NCBI RefSeq assembly: GCF_000384215.1
Contig: NZ_KB913032.1
Coordinates: 124,001-188,000 of the forward strand
DNA length: 64,000 nucleotides
Direction of reading: 5' to 3'
Source of the DNA: Amycolatopsis alba DSM 44262
GTDB lineage: Bacteria; Actinomycetota; Actinomycetes; Mycobacteriales; Pseudonocardiaceae
Of the stretch, positions 1 to 9,084 are shown in pieces. Numbering within the stretch: position 1 is the first letter of the stretch; the number at the start of each line of letters is the position of its first letter. The notes below the pieces were generated by a model. The model was not told the origin of the DNA. It made no database searches and was given only the letters and a program-made list of their open reading frames with translations. Position numbers and translations under genes: made by a program.

Positions 1-189
1 GGCGTGCCAGCGCTTCTGCAGGTCCTCGTAGGACGAGGCGCCCTGCCCGACCCAGCTGCTGGTCATCGGCTTGAGGTCCCGCTCCAGATCGACCAGCGCG
101 GCGTCGATCTGCTTGCTCAGGCCGACCATCCGCTCGGCGAGATGCGGGACGTTGCCGCTGACCGAGAAACCGTCAGTGGGAGAGGTCAT
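1..189 (-). CDS. WXG100 family type VII secretion protein (3' end beyond window)
   Basis: Small helical protein of the ESAT-6/WXG100 type, expected to be a substrate of the type VII system encoded next to it. The ATG lies at 189 and 63 codons are visible. The N-terminus begins MTSPTDGFSV and a WVG tripeptide (the W-x-G turn between the two helices) follows about 45 residues later. It is the last visible gene of the minus-strand run eccD-eccB-WXG100-WXG100 and starts 32 bases after the preceding WXG100 gene, so co-transcription is likely. The C-terminus, where a YxxxD/E secretion signal could sit, is outside the window. Confidence 0.82.
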   Translation of the reverse strand, partial: MTSPTDGFSVSGNVPHLAERMVGLSKQIDAALVDLERDLKPMTSSWVGQGASSYEDLQKRWHA

Positions 190-220
190 GATCGTTTCCT
201 TTCGAAATCGGGGGAGGTGG

Positions 221-559
221 TCAGGCCAGCGCGTCGAAGATGCGGTTGCCCTCGTTGCCGCCGAACGCGGTCACCGCGGTGAGGTTGATGTCGTCTTCGG
301 CGGTGTTCATGGTGTTGTCGCTGTCCCGCACCAGATCCTTGATCTCGGTGAGCATCTTGAGCACCTGGAGGTAGTCCGCCTCCCACAGCTCGAGCTGGTT
401 GAGGAAGGTCTGGGACGCCGCGCCCTGCCAGTCGGCCTTCAGGTCGCTGCGGACCGAGGTCACCCCCGAGTGGATGGTCTTGCACGAGGATTCGCAATCC
501 TCGATGGCGGAGATACCGCCCTTCATCCCGCTGTCGCTCTTCTGGAAGTGCATGGTCAT
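221..559 (-). CDS. WXG100 family type VII secretion protein
   Basis: A 112-residue protein of typical WXG100 length. It has two predicted amphipathic helices and a WQG motif at residues 44-46 between them. The ATG at 559 is preceded by GAGGAAGGA at a reasonable distance; a second ATG two codons later is too far from that site. No YxxxD/E motif is visible at the C-terminus, which ends in FDALA, so the secretion signal may be on the partner. It lies between eccB and a second WXG100 gene, as expected for a heterodimeric substrate pair. Confidence 0.85.
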   Translation of the reverse strand: MTMHFQKSDSGMKGGISAIEDCESSCKTIHSGVTSVRSDLKADWQGAASQTFLNQLELWEADYLQVLKMLTEIKDLVRDSDNTMNTAEDDINLTAVTAFGGNEGNRIFDALA

Positions 560-681
560 CAGTCGCTCGTCCTTCCTCAGGGTTTCGCGGACTTTCACCG
601 GTCCATGGCAAGGACACCAACTCCGGGCCCGGCAGACCATGCGGAACAACCGGCAGAAGTTGCCGTCACGGGTTCCTCCGG

Positions 682-2088
682 TCAGGAACCGCAGGTCGCG
701 GCCGACGGCAGGACGGTTCCGCCGTTGCCGAGGACCAAGGGATCCAGCGCGGCACCGGTCGGCAGCAGGTTCAGCAGGGTGGTGGGCATCCCGTTCGAAG
801 CCGCCTGATCGAAACCGAGCGCCTTCGCGCCTCCAGGGGGAACCGGGTACTTCACCCCGGTGTCGGTCACCAGGAAGAGGGCGTCGCCCGCCCGTCCCGA
901 CGCGGCCGAGGCGCGCACGAGGGCACCTGCGCCGGGTCGCACCGTGATCCGGTCGACACGGGAGCAGGGCGCCGCGATACCGGGCTGGCCCGACGGCACC
1001 TGCCCGGACCGGGCGACCCCGTCGGCCACCGCCACCTGGGTGCGCGGCGTGTCGCCGTCCGGGACGACGAGCGCGCACAGGCTCTGTCCACTGTGGAGTG
1101 TCGCGGCCTTCGGCGGTTTCGCGGGCGGCGGCTGCTCGACCGACGCCAGCCGCTCGCTGACCACCCGACCCGGCAACGGGGTCACCGCGACGTCGCCGCC
1201 GCCGTACGCGGCCCGGCGGATCTCCGGATCGGCGGTCAGCAGCCGCGTGTCCAGTTCGGACACCGGTGTGAGACCCGCCTTCGTCAGCACGTAACGCTGC
1301 GCGGGTTCCCCCGAGACGGTGTAGAGCCTGCCGATCCGGGACTCCGTCCCGCCGAGCGCGGGGCCGGCCTCGCCGAGCCCGTCGATCGCGGGCGGCGTGA
1401 AATCCGGTCCCGCGGGCAGCGCGTCCAGCACCGCCGCCGTCACCTTGGCGGGCTGGAGCACCCCGTCCACCGCGTCGAGCGCGCCGCGGTCGGTCGCCAC
1501 GCGGTGCCGTTTGCCCTTCCACAGCAGGAAGGTCGCGCCGTCCGGGGCGACCGCGACGGCCGCGGCGTCGTCGCCGAGAGGGTTCGCGGTCACGTCACCG
1601 ACGCGCAGCGCGGTCGGCCCGGCCTGATCACGATCGACGCCCGTGCACACTTCCCACGGATCGGCGGCGAGCGCGGGGAGCCCGTCCGGCGCGCCGATGA
1701 TCCCCAGGGGTTCGCCGCGCGGCACGTCCTTCAGCGAGGCCTCGGAGACGTGCTTGACCGCGAGCTGGTTCCCGGCGACCAGTTTGGCGGAGACGAAGTT
1801 CAGCACCGGCAGCAGCTTCCCGCCCGCGTAGAGGAACCGCGCCCCCGAGGAGTCGGACACGACCAGTGCGCCCTCCACCCGCCAGGACTTGTTCCCGCCG
1901 GGGGAAACCAGCCCGAACACCAGCAGGCCGAGGCAGGCGAGGACGGCGACCGCGACGCCGATCAGGCTGCCGCGGTAGGTCCGCTGCAGCGGGCTTTCCG
2001 GCGCGTCGGGGTCGACCCGCAGCAGCGCCGAGGTCAACCGCCCCAGCATGAACTTGTGGGCCTGGACCTGATCGGTTTTGGCGTTCAT
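682..2088 (-). CDS. eccB: Type VII secretion protein EccB
   Basis: Core ESX membrane-complex subunit (468 residues). It has a short cytoplasmic N-terminus (MNAKTDQVQAHKFMLGRL), one transmembrane helix at about residues 41-61, and a large extracytoplasmic domain, as in mycobacterial EccB. The ATG at 2088 was preferred over an upstream in-frame start because it follows the eccD stop by 4 bases and the N-terminus then matches the family. It is translationally close-coupled to eccD and followed by the two WXG100 genes. In ESX systems EccB is part of the EccBCDE channel; this assignment rests on length, topology and context. Confidence 0.9.
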   Translation of the reverse strand: MNAKTDQVQAHKFMLGRLTSALLRVDPDAPESPLQRTYRGSLIGVAVAVLACLGLLVFGLVSPGGNKSWRVEGALVVSDSSGARFLYAGGKLLPVLNFVSAKLVAGNQLAVKHVSEASLKDVPRGEPLGIIGAPDGLPALAADPWEVCTGVDRDQAGPTALRVGDVTANPLGDDAAAVAVAPDGATFLLWKGKRHRVATDRGALDAVDGVLQPAKVTAAVLDALPAGPDFTPPAIDGLGEAGPALGGTESRIGRLYTVSGEPAQRYVLTKAGLTPVSELDTRLLTADPEIRRAAYGGGDVAVTPLPGRVVSERLASVEQPPPAKPPKAATLHSGQSLCALVVPDGDTPRTQVAVADGVARSGQVPSGQPGIAAPCSRVDRITVRPGAGALVRASAASGRAGDALFLVTDTGVKYPVPPGGAKALGFDQAASNGMPTTLLNLLPTGAALDPLVLGNGGTVLPSAATCGS

Positions 2089-2092
2089 CGCC

Positions 2093-3466
2093 TCAGCCCC
2101 CGAATCCGCGCACGAAACCGAACACACCGATCAGCCACAGCGCGAGCGGCAACAGCGCGACCGCGGCGAGGGTCTCCGCGATGTCCGCGAGCCTGCCCCA
2201 CTGCGGCAGCATCCGGCGTCCGGGCAGTGTCCAGCGCGCCACCAGCACCACGGCGGCCAGCGCGAACACCCCCGCCACCATCGGCAGCGGGGTGCCCGAA
2301 TCCAGCTGGGAGGCCAGCAGCAGCCGCAGCAAGCCGTACACACCCGGCACGATCACCGAGAGCCGCTGCCACACACTGCCCAGCGCGCGGCCGTGCACCA
2401 GCAGCAGGACACTCAGGACGGCGGCGAACGTGATGGCCTGCCACGACCGGTCGCGGACCACGAATTCGAGCGTGGCCAGGCAGGCAAGGCCGATCGCGGT
2501 GAACAACGCGGTCACGAAGGCGTCCGCGACCAGGCCCTTGCCGACGACCTCGCCACCGGGATGCGGATCGAGTTCCTCCTGCAGTTCCTGGGCGGACGTG
2601 GGCAGGCCGGGCAGCCGCAGCCCGGACAGCCGGAAGGCGATCCTCGGCACGAAGGCGCCGAGCAGGACGGCGATCACCGCGATGATCGTCGCCGACGCGG
2701 ACGCCGAATCCCCGCCGAGCATCAGCACCAGGCCACCGGTCGCGCACAGCAGCCCGAACGTCGCGACCGAGACGAACACCGGCGCCGAGCCCGCCACCGC
2801 CGCCATCCCGAGCGCGGCCGCTCCCGCGCCCGCGACGCAGGCGGCCAGCAGCCGCGCACCGGTCAGCACCGGGCCTTCGGGGCCGTGCGGGATGAGCGAA
2901 CCGGCCAGCCCGACGAACGGGACCGCGGCCAGCGCCAGTGCCAGTGCCGCGGCGCCGTCACCGAGCGCGCGGGCGGCCGTGGCGGCGCACACCAGCAGGA
3001 AGAAGGCCGCGACCCCGGCGGACAGCAGCGTCGGCCAGGTGGCGGGGGCGGTCACCAGCAGGAAGAACCCGAGCGCCACCGCGGCCAGCACGCCGCCGAG
3101 CATCGTCCACCGGGTGGCCTGCGCGCTCCACGAATCCGGCCGGGCGCGGGCCTCGGTGGACAGGCCGTCGATGATGTCGTCGAAATGAACGGCGGGCAAC
3201 TGTTCCCGCCGCGGCCGCAGATGCAGGGTCTCGCCGTCGCGCAGGTCGAGAACGTCGACAGTGGACTCCTGGTCCAACGGCGGATCGCCGAGCCGTTGCA
3301 GGATCCAGCCGTCGTGGTCCACGCCCTCCTCCGCCAGGTCCTGACCGGCGTGGCCGAGGATCGTCGGCATCAGGTCGATCAACGGGATGTCCACCGGGAC
3401 GGCCAGTTCGAAACTGGTCGCCGGTGCGCGGACTCGGAGCTTGCACAGCCCTGAAGTGGTCGCCAT
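2093..3466 (-). CDS. eccD: Type VII secretion integral membrane protein EccD
   Basis: A 457-residue protein with an N-terminal ubiquitin-like domain (about residues 8-90) followed by roughly eleven hydrophobic helices that fill the rest. This is the EccD/YukD-like arrangement forming the membrane pore of ESX systems. The ATG at 3466 has GAAGG upstream and gives MATTSGLCKLRV; the much longer open frame continuing upstream is antisense to eccC and not coding. It is divergent from eccC across a 120-base promoter region and is followed 4 bases later by eccB. Confidence 0.9.
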   Translation of the reverse strand: MATTSGLCKLRVRAPATSFELAVPVDIPLIDLMPTILGHAGQDLAEEGVDHDGWILQRLGDPPLDQESTVDVLDLRDGETLHLRPRREQLPAVHFDDIIDGLSTEARARPDSWSAQATRWTMLGGVLAAVALGFFLLVTAPATWPTLLSAGVAAFFLLVCAATAARALGDGAAALALALAAVPFVGLAGSLIPHGPEGPVLTGARLLAACVAGAGAAALGMAAVAGSAPVFVSVATFGLLCATGGLVLMLGGDSASASATIIAVIAVLLGAFVPRIAFRLSGLRLPGLPTSAQELQEELDPHPGGEVVGKGLVADAFVTALFTAIGLACLATLEFVVRDRSWQAITFAAVLSVLLLVHGRALGSVWQRLSVIVPGVYGLLRLLLASQLDSGTPLPMVAGVFALAAVVLVARWTLPGRRMLPQWGRLADIAETLAAVALLPLALWLIGVFGFVRGFGG

Positions 3467-3586
3467 GGCACACGCCTTCGCTCGGGCGACCGACGCGCGG
3501 AATCGTGAGTGAACCGTCGCGTGGTCGGATTTCGTCTCCTCTGGTGGAGCCGCCACCACAGCGCGTCCGAGGGAAGGAATCCGGGC
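3467..3586. promoter_or_regulatory. Divergent eccD/eccC control region
   Basis: These 120 bases separate the divergent eccD and eccC genes and must hold both promoters. A TGGTGG-N5-CCACCA dyad lies at 3542-3558, and AAGGA at 3574-3578 is the ribosome-binding site of eccC. No convincing -10/-35 pair was identified. The dyad is a possible operator but could be chance in GC-rich DNA. Confidence 0.4.
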
Positions 3587-6500
3587 TTGAGTGTAATCAC
3601 ATTCCGCAAGGGGCCGCGACGGCCAGGACCGGAAATGCCCGAGGGCGAGCTGAGTATCCAGGAACCGCCCACGCTGCCCGAAGTGCAGCGCAGCGCCGGC
3701 GCGGTAATGATGTACCTGCCGATGGCGCTGTCGTCGACGGCGACCGTGCTGCTGTTCGTCCGGCCGGGTGAGAACGGCGCGTTCAGCTACCTGGCCGCCG
3801 GGCTGATGACGGTGTCGTCGATGGCCATGCTGATCGGCCAGCTCGGCCGCAGCGCGGGCGAACGCAAACAGAAACTCAACGACGCCAGACGCGACTATCT
3901 CCGCTACCTCGCCCAGTCGAGGCGCAAGGTCCGGGAAGTGGTGACCAGCCAGCGGCAGGCGCTGGCCTGGCGGCATCCCGATCCGACGTCGCTGTGGTCG
4001 CTGCCCGGCACGACCAGGATGTGGGAGCGGGACGCCCACGACGACGACTTCGGCGAGATCCGCGTCGCACGGGGGCCGCAACGGCTCGCGTGGCGGCTGA
4101 ACCCGTTGTCCACCAAGCCTGTCGACGATCTCGAACCGCTGTCCGCGCACGCGCTGCGCCGGTTCATCCACGCCTACGGAACGGTGACCGATCAGCCGGT
4201 CGCGGTGTTCCTGCCGTCGTTCGCCCGGATCCTGGTGGAAGCCAAGGCCGAGGAGGGCGAACGGATCCGGGCGCTCGCGAGGTCGATGCTCGCGCATATC
4301 GCCGTCTTCCACTCCCCCGCGGAACTGCGGATCGTCGTGCTCACCGCGCCGGAACGCCGTCCTGCCTGGGAATGGGTGAAATGGCTGCCGCACAACCTCC
4401 ACCCCAGCGAGAGCGACGGCGCGGGCGAGGCCCGGCTGGTGGTGGAGTCCCTCGCGGAACTGGAAGCCGCGATGGGCGACGAATTCGCCATGCGGCCCGG
4501 TTTCGACCCGGACGCGCTGCCCGACGTCCACGAGCCCTGCGTGATGCTGTTCGTGGACGGGGTCACCCTTCCGCCCACCTCCCGGCTCGCCGGTGAGGGC
4601 TACCGCAACACGACACTCGTGGATCTCTCCTCCGCACTGTCCATTCAGGACGATCCGCTGACACTGCGGCTCCGGCTCGAAGACCGGATGCTGAAACTGA
4701 TCACGGTCGACCAGCACAACAAGGAGGTCGCGGGCGACCTCGGCCGCCCGGACGGGATCGGCCTCAACACCGCGACGGCGCTGGCGATGCGCCTGGCGCC
4801 CTACCGGGTCGGCGCGCGGCGGAAGTCGGCCGAGCCGATGGCCGTGAACTTCGACCTGACGGCGATGCTGGGCATCAACGACATCCAGACCTACGACGTC
4901 GCGGCGGGCTGGGCGGCGAAACGGCCCGGCGGCAGGCTGCGGGTGCCGCTCGGCATCGGCCCCGGCGGCCAGAAGGTCGATCTCGACATCAAGGAGTCCG
5001 CGCAGGCCGGGATGGGCCCGCACGGCATGCTGATCGGCGCGACCGGTTCCGGGAAGTCGGAGCTGCTGCGCACCCTCGTGCTGGCGCTCGCGCTCACGCA
5101 TTCGTCGGAGATCCTCAACTTCGTCCTGGTGGACTTCAAGGGTGGCGCGACGTTCCTCGGCCTGGACGGGCTGCCGCATACGTCGGCGGTGATCACGAAC
5201 CTCGCCGACGAGGCCGCGCTGGTCGGCCGGATGCGCGAGGCGCTCAACGGGGAACTGGTGCGGCGTCAGGAACTCCTGCGCAAAGCGGGCAACTACAGCT
5301 CCGCGCTGGACTACGAACGGGCGCGGGCGAACGGGACCCCGCTCGCTCCGCTGCCGACCCTGTTCCTGGTGGTGGACGAGTTCAGCGAGCTGCTTTCGGC
5401 GCATCGCGACTTCATGGACCTGTTCATCATGATCGGACGGCTGGGCCGCTCATTGGGCGTCCATCTGCTGCTCGCCTCGCAACGGCTCGACGAAAGCCGG
5501 ATCCATCAGCTGGAATCGCATCTGTCGTACCGGATCGGGCTGCGTACCTTCTCGGCGATGGAAAGCCGCGGCGTGCTCGGCGTGCCGGACGCCTACCAGC
5601 TGCCGTCGGATCCGGGGAACGGTTTCCTCAAGAGCGGCACCGCCGCGCTGGACCGGTTCAAGGCGGCTTACGTCTCCGGTCCGCACCGGGTGATCCGCCG
5701 GAACGTCGAACAGGCGGTGGTGGCGCAGCAGATCGTGCCGTTCACCTCGAAGTTCGCCGCCCGCGCCGAACCGGTGCCCGAACCCGAGCCGGTGGTGGCC
5801 GAACCCGAGCCCGAGGGTTCGGTGCCGAGCCTGCTGGACCTCGCCGTCGACAGGCTCCGCGACGCCGGCCCGCCCGCACACCAGGTCTGGCTGCCGCCGC
5901 TGGACGCGCCCGGTTCCCTCGACGAACTGCTGCCGCCCCTGGTGGAAACCGCCGAACACGGGCTCACCGCGCGGGACTGGTACGGCCGGGGCGCGCTGAC
6001 CGTCCCGATCGGACTGATCGACCGGCCGTTCGAGCAGGCCCGCGATCCGCTGCTGGTCGACCTGGCAGGCAGCGACGGGCACGTCGCGATCGTCGGCGGA
6101 CCGCAAAGCGGCAAGAGCACGGCCCTGCGGACCCTCATCACCGCGCTGGCCCTGACCCACACCCCAGCCGAGGTCCAGTTCTACTGCCTCGACTTCGGTG
6201 GCGGAACGCTGACCAGCCTGCGGAGACTCCCGCATGTCGGCGGTGTGACCGGACGCCTGGACGTCGAACGCATCCACCGCACCATCGGCGAGGTCACCAC
6301 GCTGCTGACCCGCCGGGAGCGGTTCTTCACCGACAACGACATCGATTCCATGGCCACCTACCGGCGCAAGCGGGCGGCGGGCGAATTCGCCGACCAGCGG
6401 CACGGCGACGTCTTCCTGGTGGTGGACGGCTGGTCCACGATCCGGCAGGATTTCATGGATCTGCTGCCGACGTTCGTCGAGCTGGCTTCACGCGGCCTCA

Positions 6501-7561
6501 ACTACGGCATCCACCTGATGATGGCGTCGAGCCGGTGGAGCGAGATCATCAGCGCCGTCCGCGACCTGGTCGGCACGCAGCTCGAACTCCGGCTCGGCGA
6601 CCCGGTCGATTCGGTGATCAACATGCGCGCGGCGGCGACCGTGCCGAAGACCCCCGGCCGCGGCCTCACCGAGAAGGAACTGCATTTCCTGACGGCGCTG
6701 CCGTCGATCGACGGGGTGGACCGCGATGTCGCCGAGCACGTCGAGGTCCTGGTGGACCGGATCGTCGCCGCGTGGCACGGCCCGTCCGCTCCCCCGGTCC
6801 GGATGCTGCCGCCGGTACTGGACCGGGCCGAACTCCCCGAACCGGACGCGGACGTGCGCGTCGCGCTCGGCCTGGACGACCAGCGCCTCGAACCGCTGTG
6901 GCACGACTTCGAGGACAACCCGCACCTGATGGTCGTCGGCGACGTGGAATCCGGGAAGACGAACCTGCTGCGGCTGGTGATCGACGGCATCACCAAGCGA
7001 TACACCCCGCAGGAGGCCAGGATCATCACCGTCGACTACCGCCGTGGCCTGTACGACGCCGTGCCCAAGGACTACCAGCTGGGCTACGCGGTGTCCGGGG
7101 ACTCGGTACTCGACATGATCGACGGGGTAGCGCGGGCGGTCCAGACCCGGCTGCCCGGCCCCGACATCACACCGGCGCGCCTGCGGTTGCGCGACTGGTG
7201 GACCGGGCCGCAGGTGTTCGTGCTCATCGACGACTACGACATGGTCGCGTCGTCGTCGAATTCCCTTTTCCAGCAACTGTTCGACCCGCTCGCGCAGGGC
7301 AACGCGCTGGGCCTGCACCTGATCGTCGCCCGTGGCGCCAACGGGATCGGGCGCGGCGCGAACGATCCGCTGCTGCGGCGGCTCACCGAGGTCAACACCC
7401 CGATGATGCTGCTCTCGTGCCCGCTTTCGGAAGGCATCGTGTTCGGCGAGGTACGACCGCGCGTCCTGACCCCCGGACGGGCGCAGTACGCCACGCGGCG
7501 CGGCACGACCATCGTGCAGACCGCCCTCTCGGCCCACGAAGCGGCGCTCGTCGCGAAGTGA
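3587..7561 (+). CDS. eccC: Type VII secretion ATPase EccC
   Basis: FtsK/SpoIIIE-type motor of the ESX system (1324 residues as one polypeptide). Two N-terminal transmembrane helices lie at about residues 39-58 and 66-86. Three ATPase domains follow: GATGSGKSE near residue 484 with LVVDEFSEL, GGPQSGKST near 837 with LVVDGWSTI, and GDVESGKTN near 1118 with LIDDYDMV. All three Walker A lysines are present. The TTG at 3587 is chosen because AAGGA sits 8 bases before it and the N-terminus then reads SVITFRKGPRRPGPEMPEGE, like other EccC proteins. The gene is divergent from eccD and convergent with the mycosin gene. Confidence 0.93.
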   Translation: MSVITFRKGPRRPGPEMPEGELSIQEPPTLPEVQRSAGAVMMYLPMALSSTATVLLFVRPGENGAFSYLAAGLMTVSSMAMLIGQLGRSAGERKQKLNDARRDYLRYLAQSRRKVREVVTSQRQALAWRHPDPTSLWSLPGTTRMWERDAHDDDFGEIRVARGPQRLAWRLNPLSTKPVDDLEPLSAHALRRFIHAYGTVTDQPVAVFLPSFARILVEAKAEEGERIRALARSMLAHIAVFHSPAELRIVVLTAPERRPAWEWVKWLPHNLHPSESDGAGEARLVVESLAELEAAMGDEFAMRPGFDPDALPDVHEPCVMLFVDGVTLPPTSRLAGEGYRNTTLVDLSSALSIQDDPLTLRLRLEDRMLKLITVDQHNKEVAGDLGRPDGIGLNTATALAMRLAPYRVGARRKSAEPMAVNFDLTAMLGINDIQTYDVAAGWAAKRPGGRLRVPLGIGPGGQKVDLDIKESAQAGMGPHGMLIGATGSGKSELLRTLVLALALTHSSEILNFVLVDFKGGATFLGLDGLPHTSAVITNLADEAALVGRMREALNGELVRRQELLRKAGNYSSALDYERARANGTPLAPLPTLFLVVDEFSELLSAHRDFMDLFIMIGRLGRSLGVHLLLASQRLDESRIHQLESHLSYRIGLRTFSAMESRGVLGVPDAYQLPSDPGNGFLKSGTAALDRFKAAYVSGPHRVIRRNVEQAVVAQQIVPFTSKFAARAEPVPEPEPVVAEPEPEGSVPSLLDLAVDRLRDAGPPAHQVWLPPLDAPGSLDELLPPLVETAEHGLTARDWYGRGALTVPIGLIDRPFEQARDPLLVDLAGSDGHVAIVGGPQSGKSTALRTLITALALTHTPAEVQFYCLDFGGGTLTSLRRLPHVGGVTGRLDVERIHRTIGEVTTLLTRRERFFTDNDIDSMATYRRKRAAGEFADQRHGDVFLVVDGWSTIRQDFMDLLPTFVELASRGLNYGIHLMMASSRWSEIISAVRDLVGTQLELRLGDPVDSVINMRAAATVPKTPGRGLTEKELHFLTALPSIDGVDRDVAEHVEVLVDRIVAAWHGPSAPPVRMLPPVLDRAELPEPDADVRVALGLDDQRLEPLWHDFEDNPHLMVVGDVESGKTNLLRLVIDGITKRYTPQEARIITVDYRRGLYDAVPKDYQLGYAVSGDSVLDMIDGVARAVQTRLPGPDITPARLRLRDWWTGPQVFVLIDDYDMVASSSNSLFQQLFDPLAQGNALGLHLIVARGANGIGRGANDPLLRRLTEVNTPMMLLSCPLSEGIVFGEVRPRVLTPGRAQYATRRGTTIVQTALSAHEAALVAK

Positions 7562-7568
7562 CCGACCC

Positions 7569-7607
7569 GCCCTTCCGCCGTCGCTCCCCCCTCGGCGGCG
7601 GAAGGGC
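7569..7607. terminator. Bidirectional terminator hairpin after eccC
   Basis: A perfect 12-bp inverted repeat (GCCCTTCCGCCG / CGGCGGAAGGGC) with a 15-base loop begins 7 bases after the eccC stop. It lies between the convergent eccC and mycosin genes, where a two-way terminator is expected. There is no T-run, as is usual in high-GC actinomycetes. Confidence 0.6.
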
Positions 7608-7632
7608 TTCCCGGCGGCTGGGTCCTGCCGCC

Positions 7633-7670
7633 GCGGAGCCCCGGACCCGCCTTCGGGTCCGGGGCTCCGC
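7633..7670. terminator. Strong 17-bp terminator hairpin
   Basis: A perfect 17-bp inverted repeat (GCGGAGCCCCGGACCCG and its complement) with a 4-base CCTT loop lies in the eccC/mycosin convergent gap. It is the most stable hairpin near this locus and, with the hairpin at 7569, forms a tandem terminator. Confidence 0.65.
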
Positions 7671-7694
7671 CCTTCCGCCGTCTCCGTCATGTCC

Positions 7695-7739
7695 CGAGCG
7701 CCACGCTTGAGACGTTCACCGTCCCGAACGTGGCGCTCG
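7695..7739. repeat. Inverted repeat with GACGTTCACCGTCC core
   Basis: Arms CGAGCGCCACG (7695-7705) and CGTGGCGCTCG (7729-7739) enclose a core GACGTTCACCGTCC (7711-7724). The same 14-mer occurs in inverse orientation at 44822-44835 inside another intergenic element, and TCGAGACAC flanks both. It lies 67 bases from the mycosin stop. Confidence 0.5.
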
Positions 7740-7806
7740 AGACACTCACGCTCGCGTCGGTGTCGCCCAGGCACCCGCTGAATCGTCACCTTCGCGAACC
7801 GCGCAC

Positions 7807-8937
7807 TCACGACCCGCGTGGCCCGGCCCGCCACCCCCGCCGCCGACCCCGAGGCACCACGACGGCCGCCGCGCCCAGCAAAGCAACAGCCACCACGACA
7901 CCCACCACCACCGCCCAGGCCGCCTGCCGCGCGGGCCCTGGGTCCGCACCGGGCGTCACCGCCACCGGTTCACGGCGCGCGGGCGCCTCGGCGCCGACGC
8001 CGGAAGCGACCGAAGTCAGCGCCGCGAGCGGGTCGAGCACGGTGACTCCGGCGTGCGGGTACGCGGTGTCCCGCAACCTCCTGGCGACGTCGGCCGCGGT
8101 GGTCTCGGGCCGGTAGGACCGGATCAGCGCCGCGGCGGCCGCCACGTGCGCGGCGGCGAAGGCCGGGCCCGCGCCGACGGCGGCACCGCCGCCCGGTCCC
8201 AGGCCCACCACGAGATTTCCCGGTGCGGCAAGGGATCCGGGTACGGCCTTGGCGTCCGGTTTCCCGTCCGGGCCGAGGGCGGACACCGCGAGCACGCCGG
8301 GGAACGCCGCCGGGTAGTACGGCCAGGGCGGGACGTCGCTTGCCTTGGTCGCGTCCCGGCCCGCCGCCGCCACGATCAGCGCGCCCGCCGCGACGGCCCG
8401 GTCGACGGCCGCTTGCAAAGCCGGGCCCGCCTCGGTGACTGCCGTCGCGACGCAGATGATCCGCGCGCCCGCCGCGACAGCGCCGTCGAGCGCGCTCGCG
8501 ATACTCGCCGCGGTCGCCGCGCCGGTCTTCTCCGTACCCCGTACCGCGAGCACCCGCGCGCCGGGCGCGAGCCCGGAAACCTTGGCACCGTCCACCAGTG
8601 GCGCCGCGATCAGGCTCGCGACGACCGTTCCGTGCCCGACACAGTCCGTTCCGGCGTCACCGACCTGCTGGACCGGCAGAACCGCTTTGTCGACCCCGGT
8701 GTCCACCACCCCGACGGTGACGCCTTCCCCCTTCGACAACGCCCAAAGCCGGTCCACGCCGAGATACGGCAGCTGCCACGGCACCGAAGGGACCTTCTTG
8801 CCCGACGGGGAAGTGCACGCCTGCCCGGCTTTCAAGGTCTGCGGGATCTGCGGGAGCTCGGTGTCCTGCGCGGCCGCGAGACCGCCGTTCGCCAGCAAGG
8901 TGAGCGTCGCGCACGCCACGGCCAGGGGTCGCCTCAT
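7807..8937 (-). CDS. mycP: Mycosin-like subtilase (S8), predicted catalytically inactive
   Basis: ESX-associated membrane-anchored subtilisin homologue of 376 residues. It has a signal peptide (about 1-23, ending GLAAAQ), a subtilase domain, and a C-terminal transmembrane helix at about 340-362 followed by a basic tail. The Asp (VVDTGV, D79) and His (GHGTVVAS, H102) motifs are intact. The serine motif, normally G-T-S, reads GPAFAAAHV, placing Ala259 where the nucleophile belongs. The oxyanion-hole Asn region reads AAAGRD (Arg194). The frame is intact along its whole length, so this looks like a selected pseudoprotease rather than a decayed gene. It is convergent with eccC and divergent from the beta-helix/AAA gene. 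Confidence 0.88.
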   Translation of the reverse strand: MRRPLAVACATLTLLANGGLAAAQDTELPQIPQTLKAGQACTSPSGKKVPSVPWQLPYLGVDRLWALSKGEGVTVGVVDTGVDKAVLPVQQVGDAGTDCVGHGTVVASLIAAPLVDGAKVSGLAPGARVLAVRGTEKTGAATAASIASALDGAVAAGARIICVATAVTEAGPALQAAVDRAVAAGALIVAAAGRDATKASDVPPWPYYPAAFPGVLAVSALGPDGKPDAKAVPGSLAAPGNLVVGLGPGGGAAVGAGPAFAAAHVAAAAALIRSYRPETTAADVARRLRDTAYPHAGVTVLDPLAALTSVASGVGAEAPARREPVAVTPGADPGPARQAAWAVVVGVVVAVALLGAAAVVVPRGRRRGWRAGPRGS

Positions 8938-9084
8938 CGTCCCAGTCCAGCATGAGCCGACCGGCCCGCCCAGGAAGAACCACCGGCAGGATCGCGGCCC
9001 GGTGAACCCAATCGGACCTCTGCCGCGTTGTCCATGGTGGAGCCGGGGCCAGGTTCCGTTCGGAGAACGACGAGGGGAGCGCTC

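Noticed and set aside
2093..5404. A 1103-codon minus-strand open frame covering eccD and part of eccC
   Set aside because: Only 2093-3466 has EccD features; the rest is antisense to the EccC ATPase domains and reflects GC-rich frame openness.
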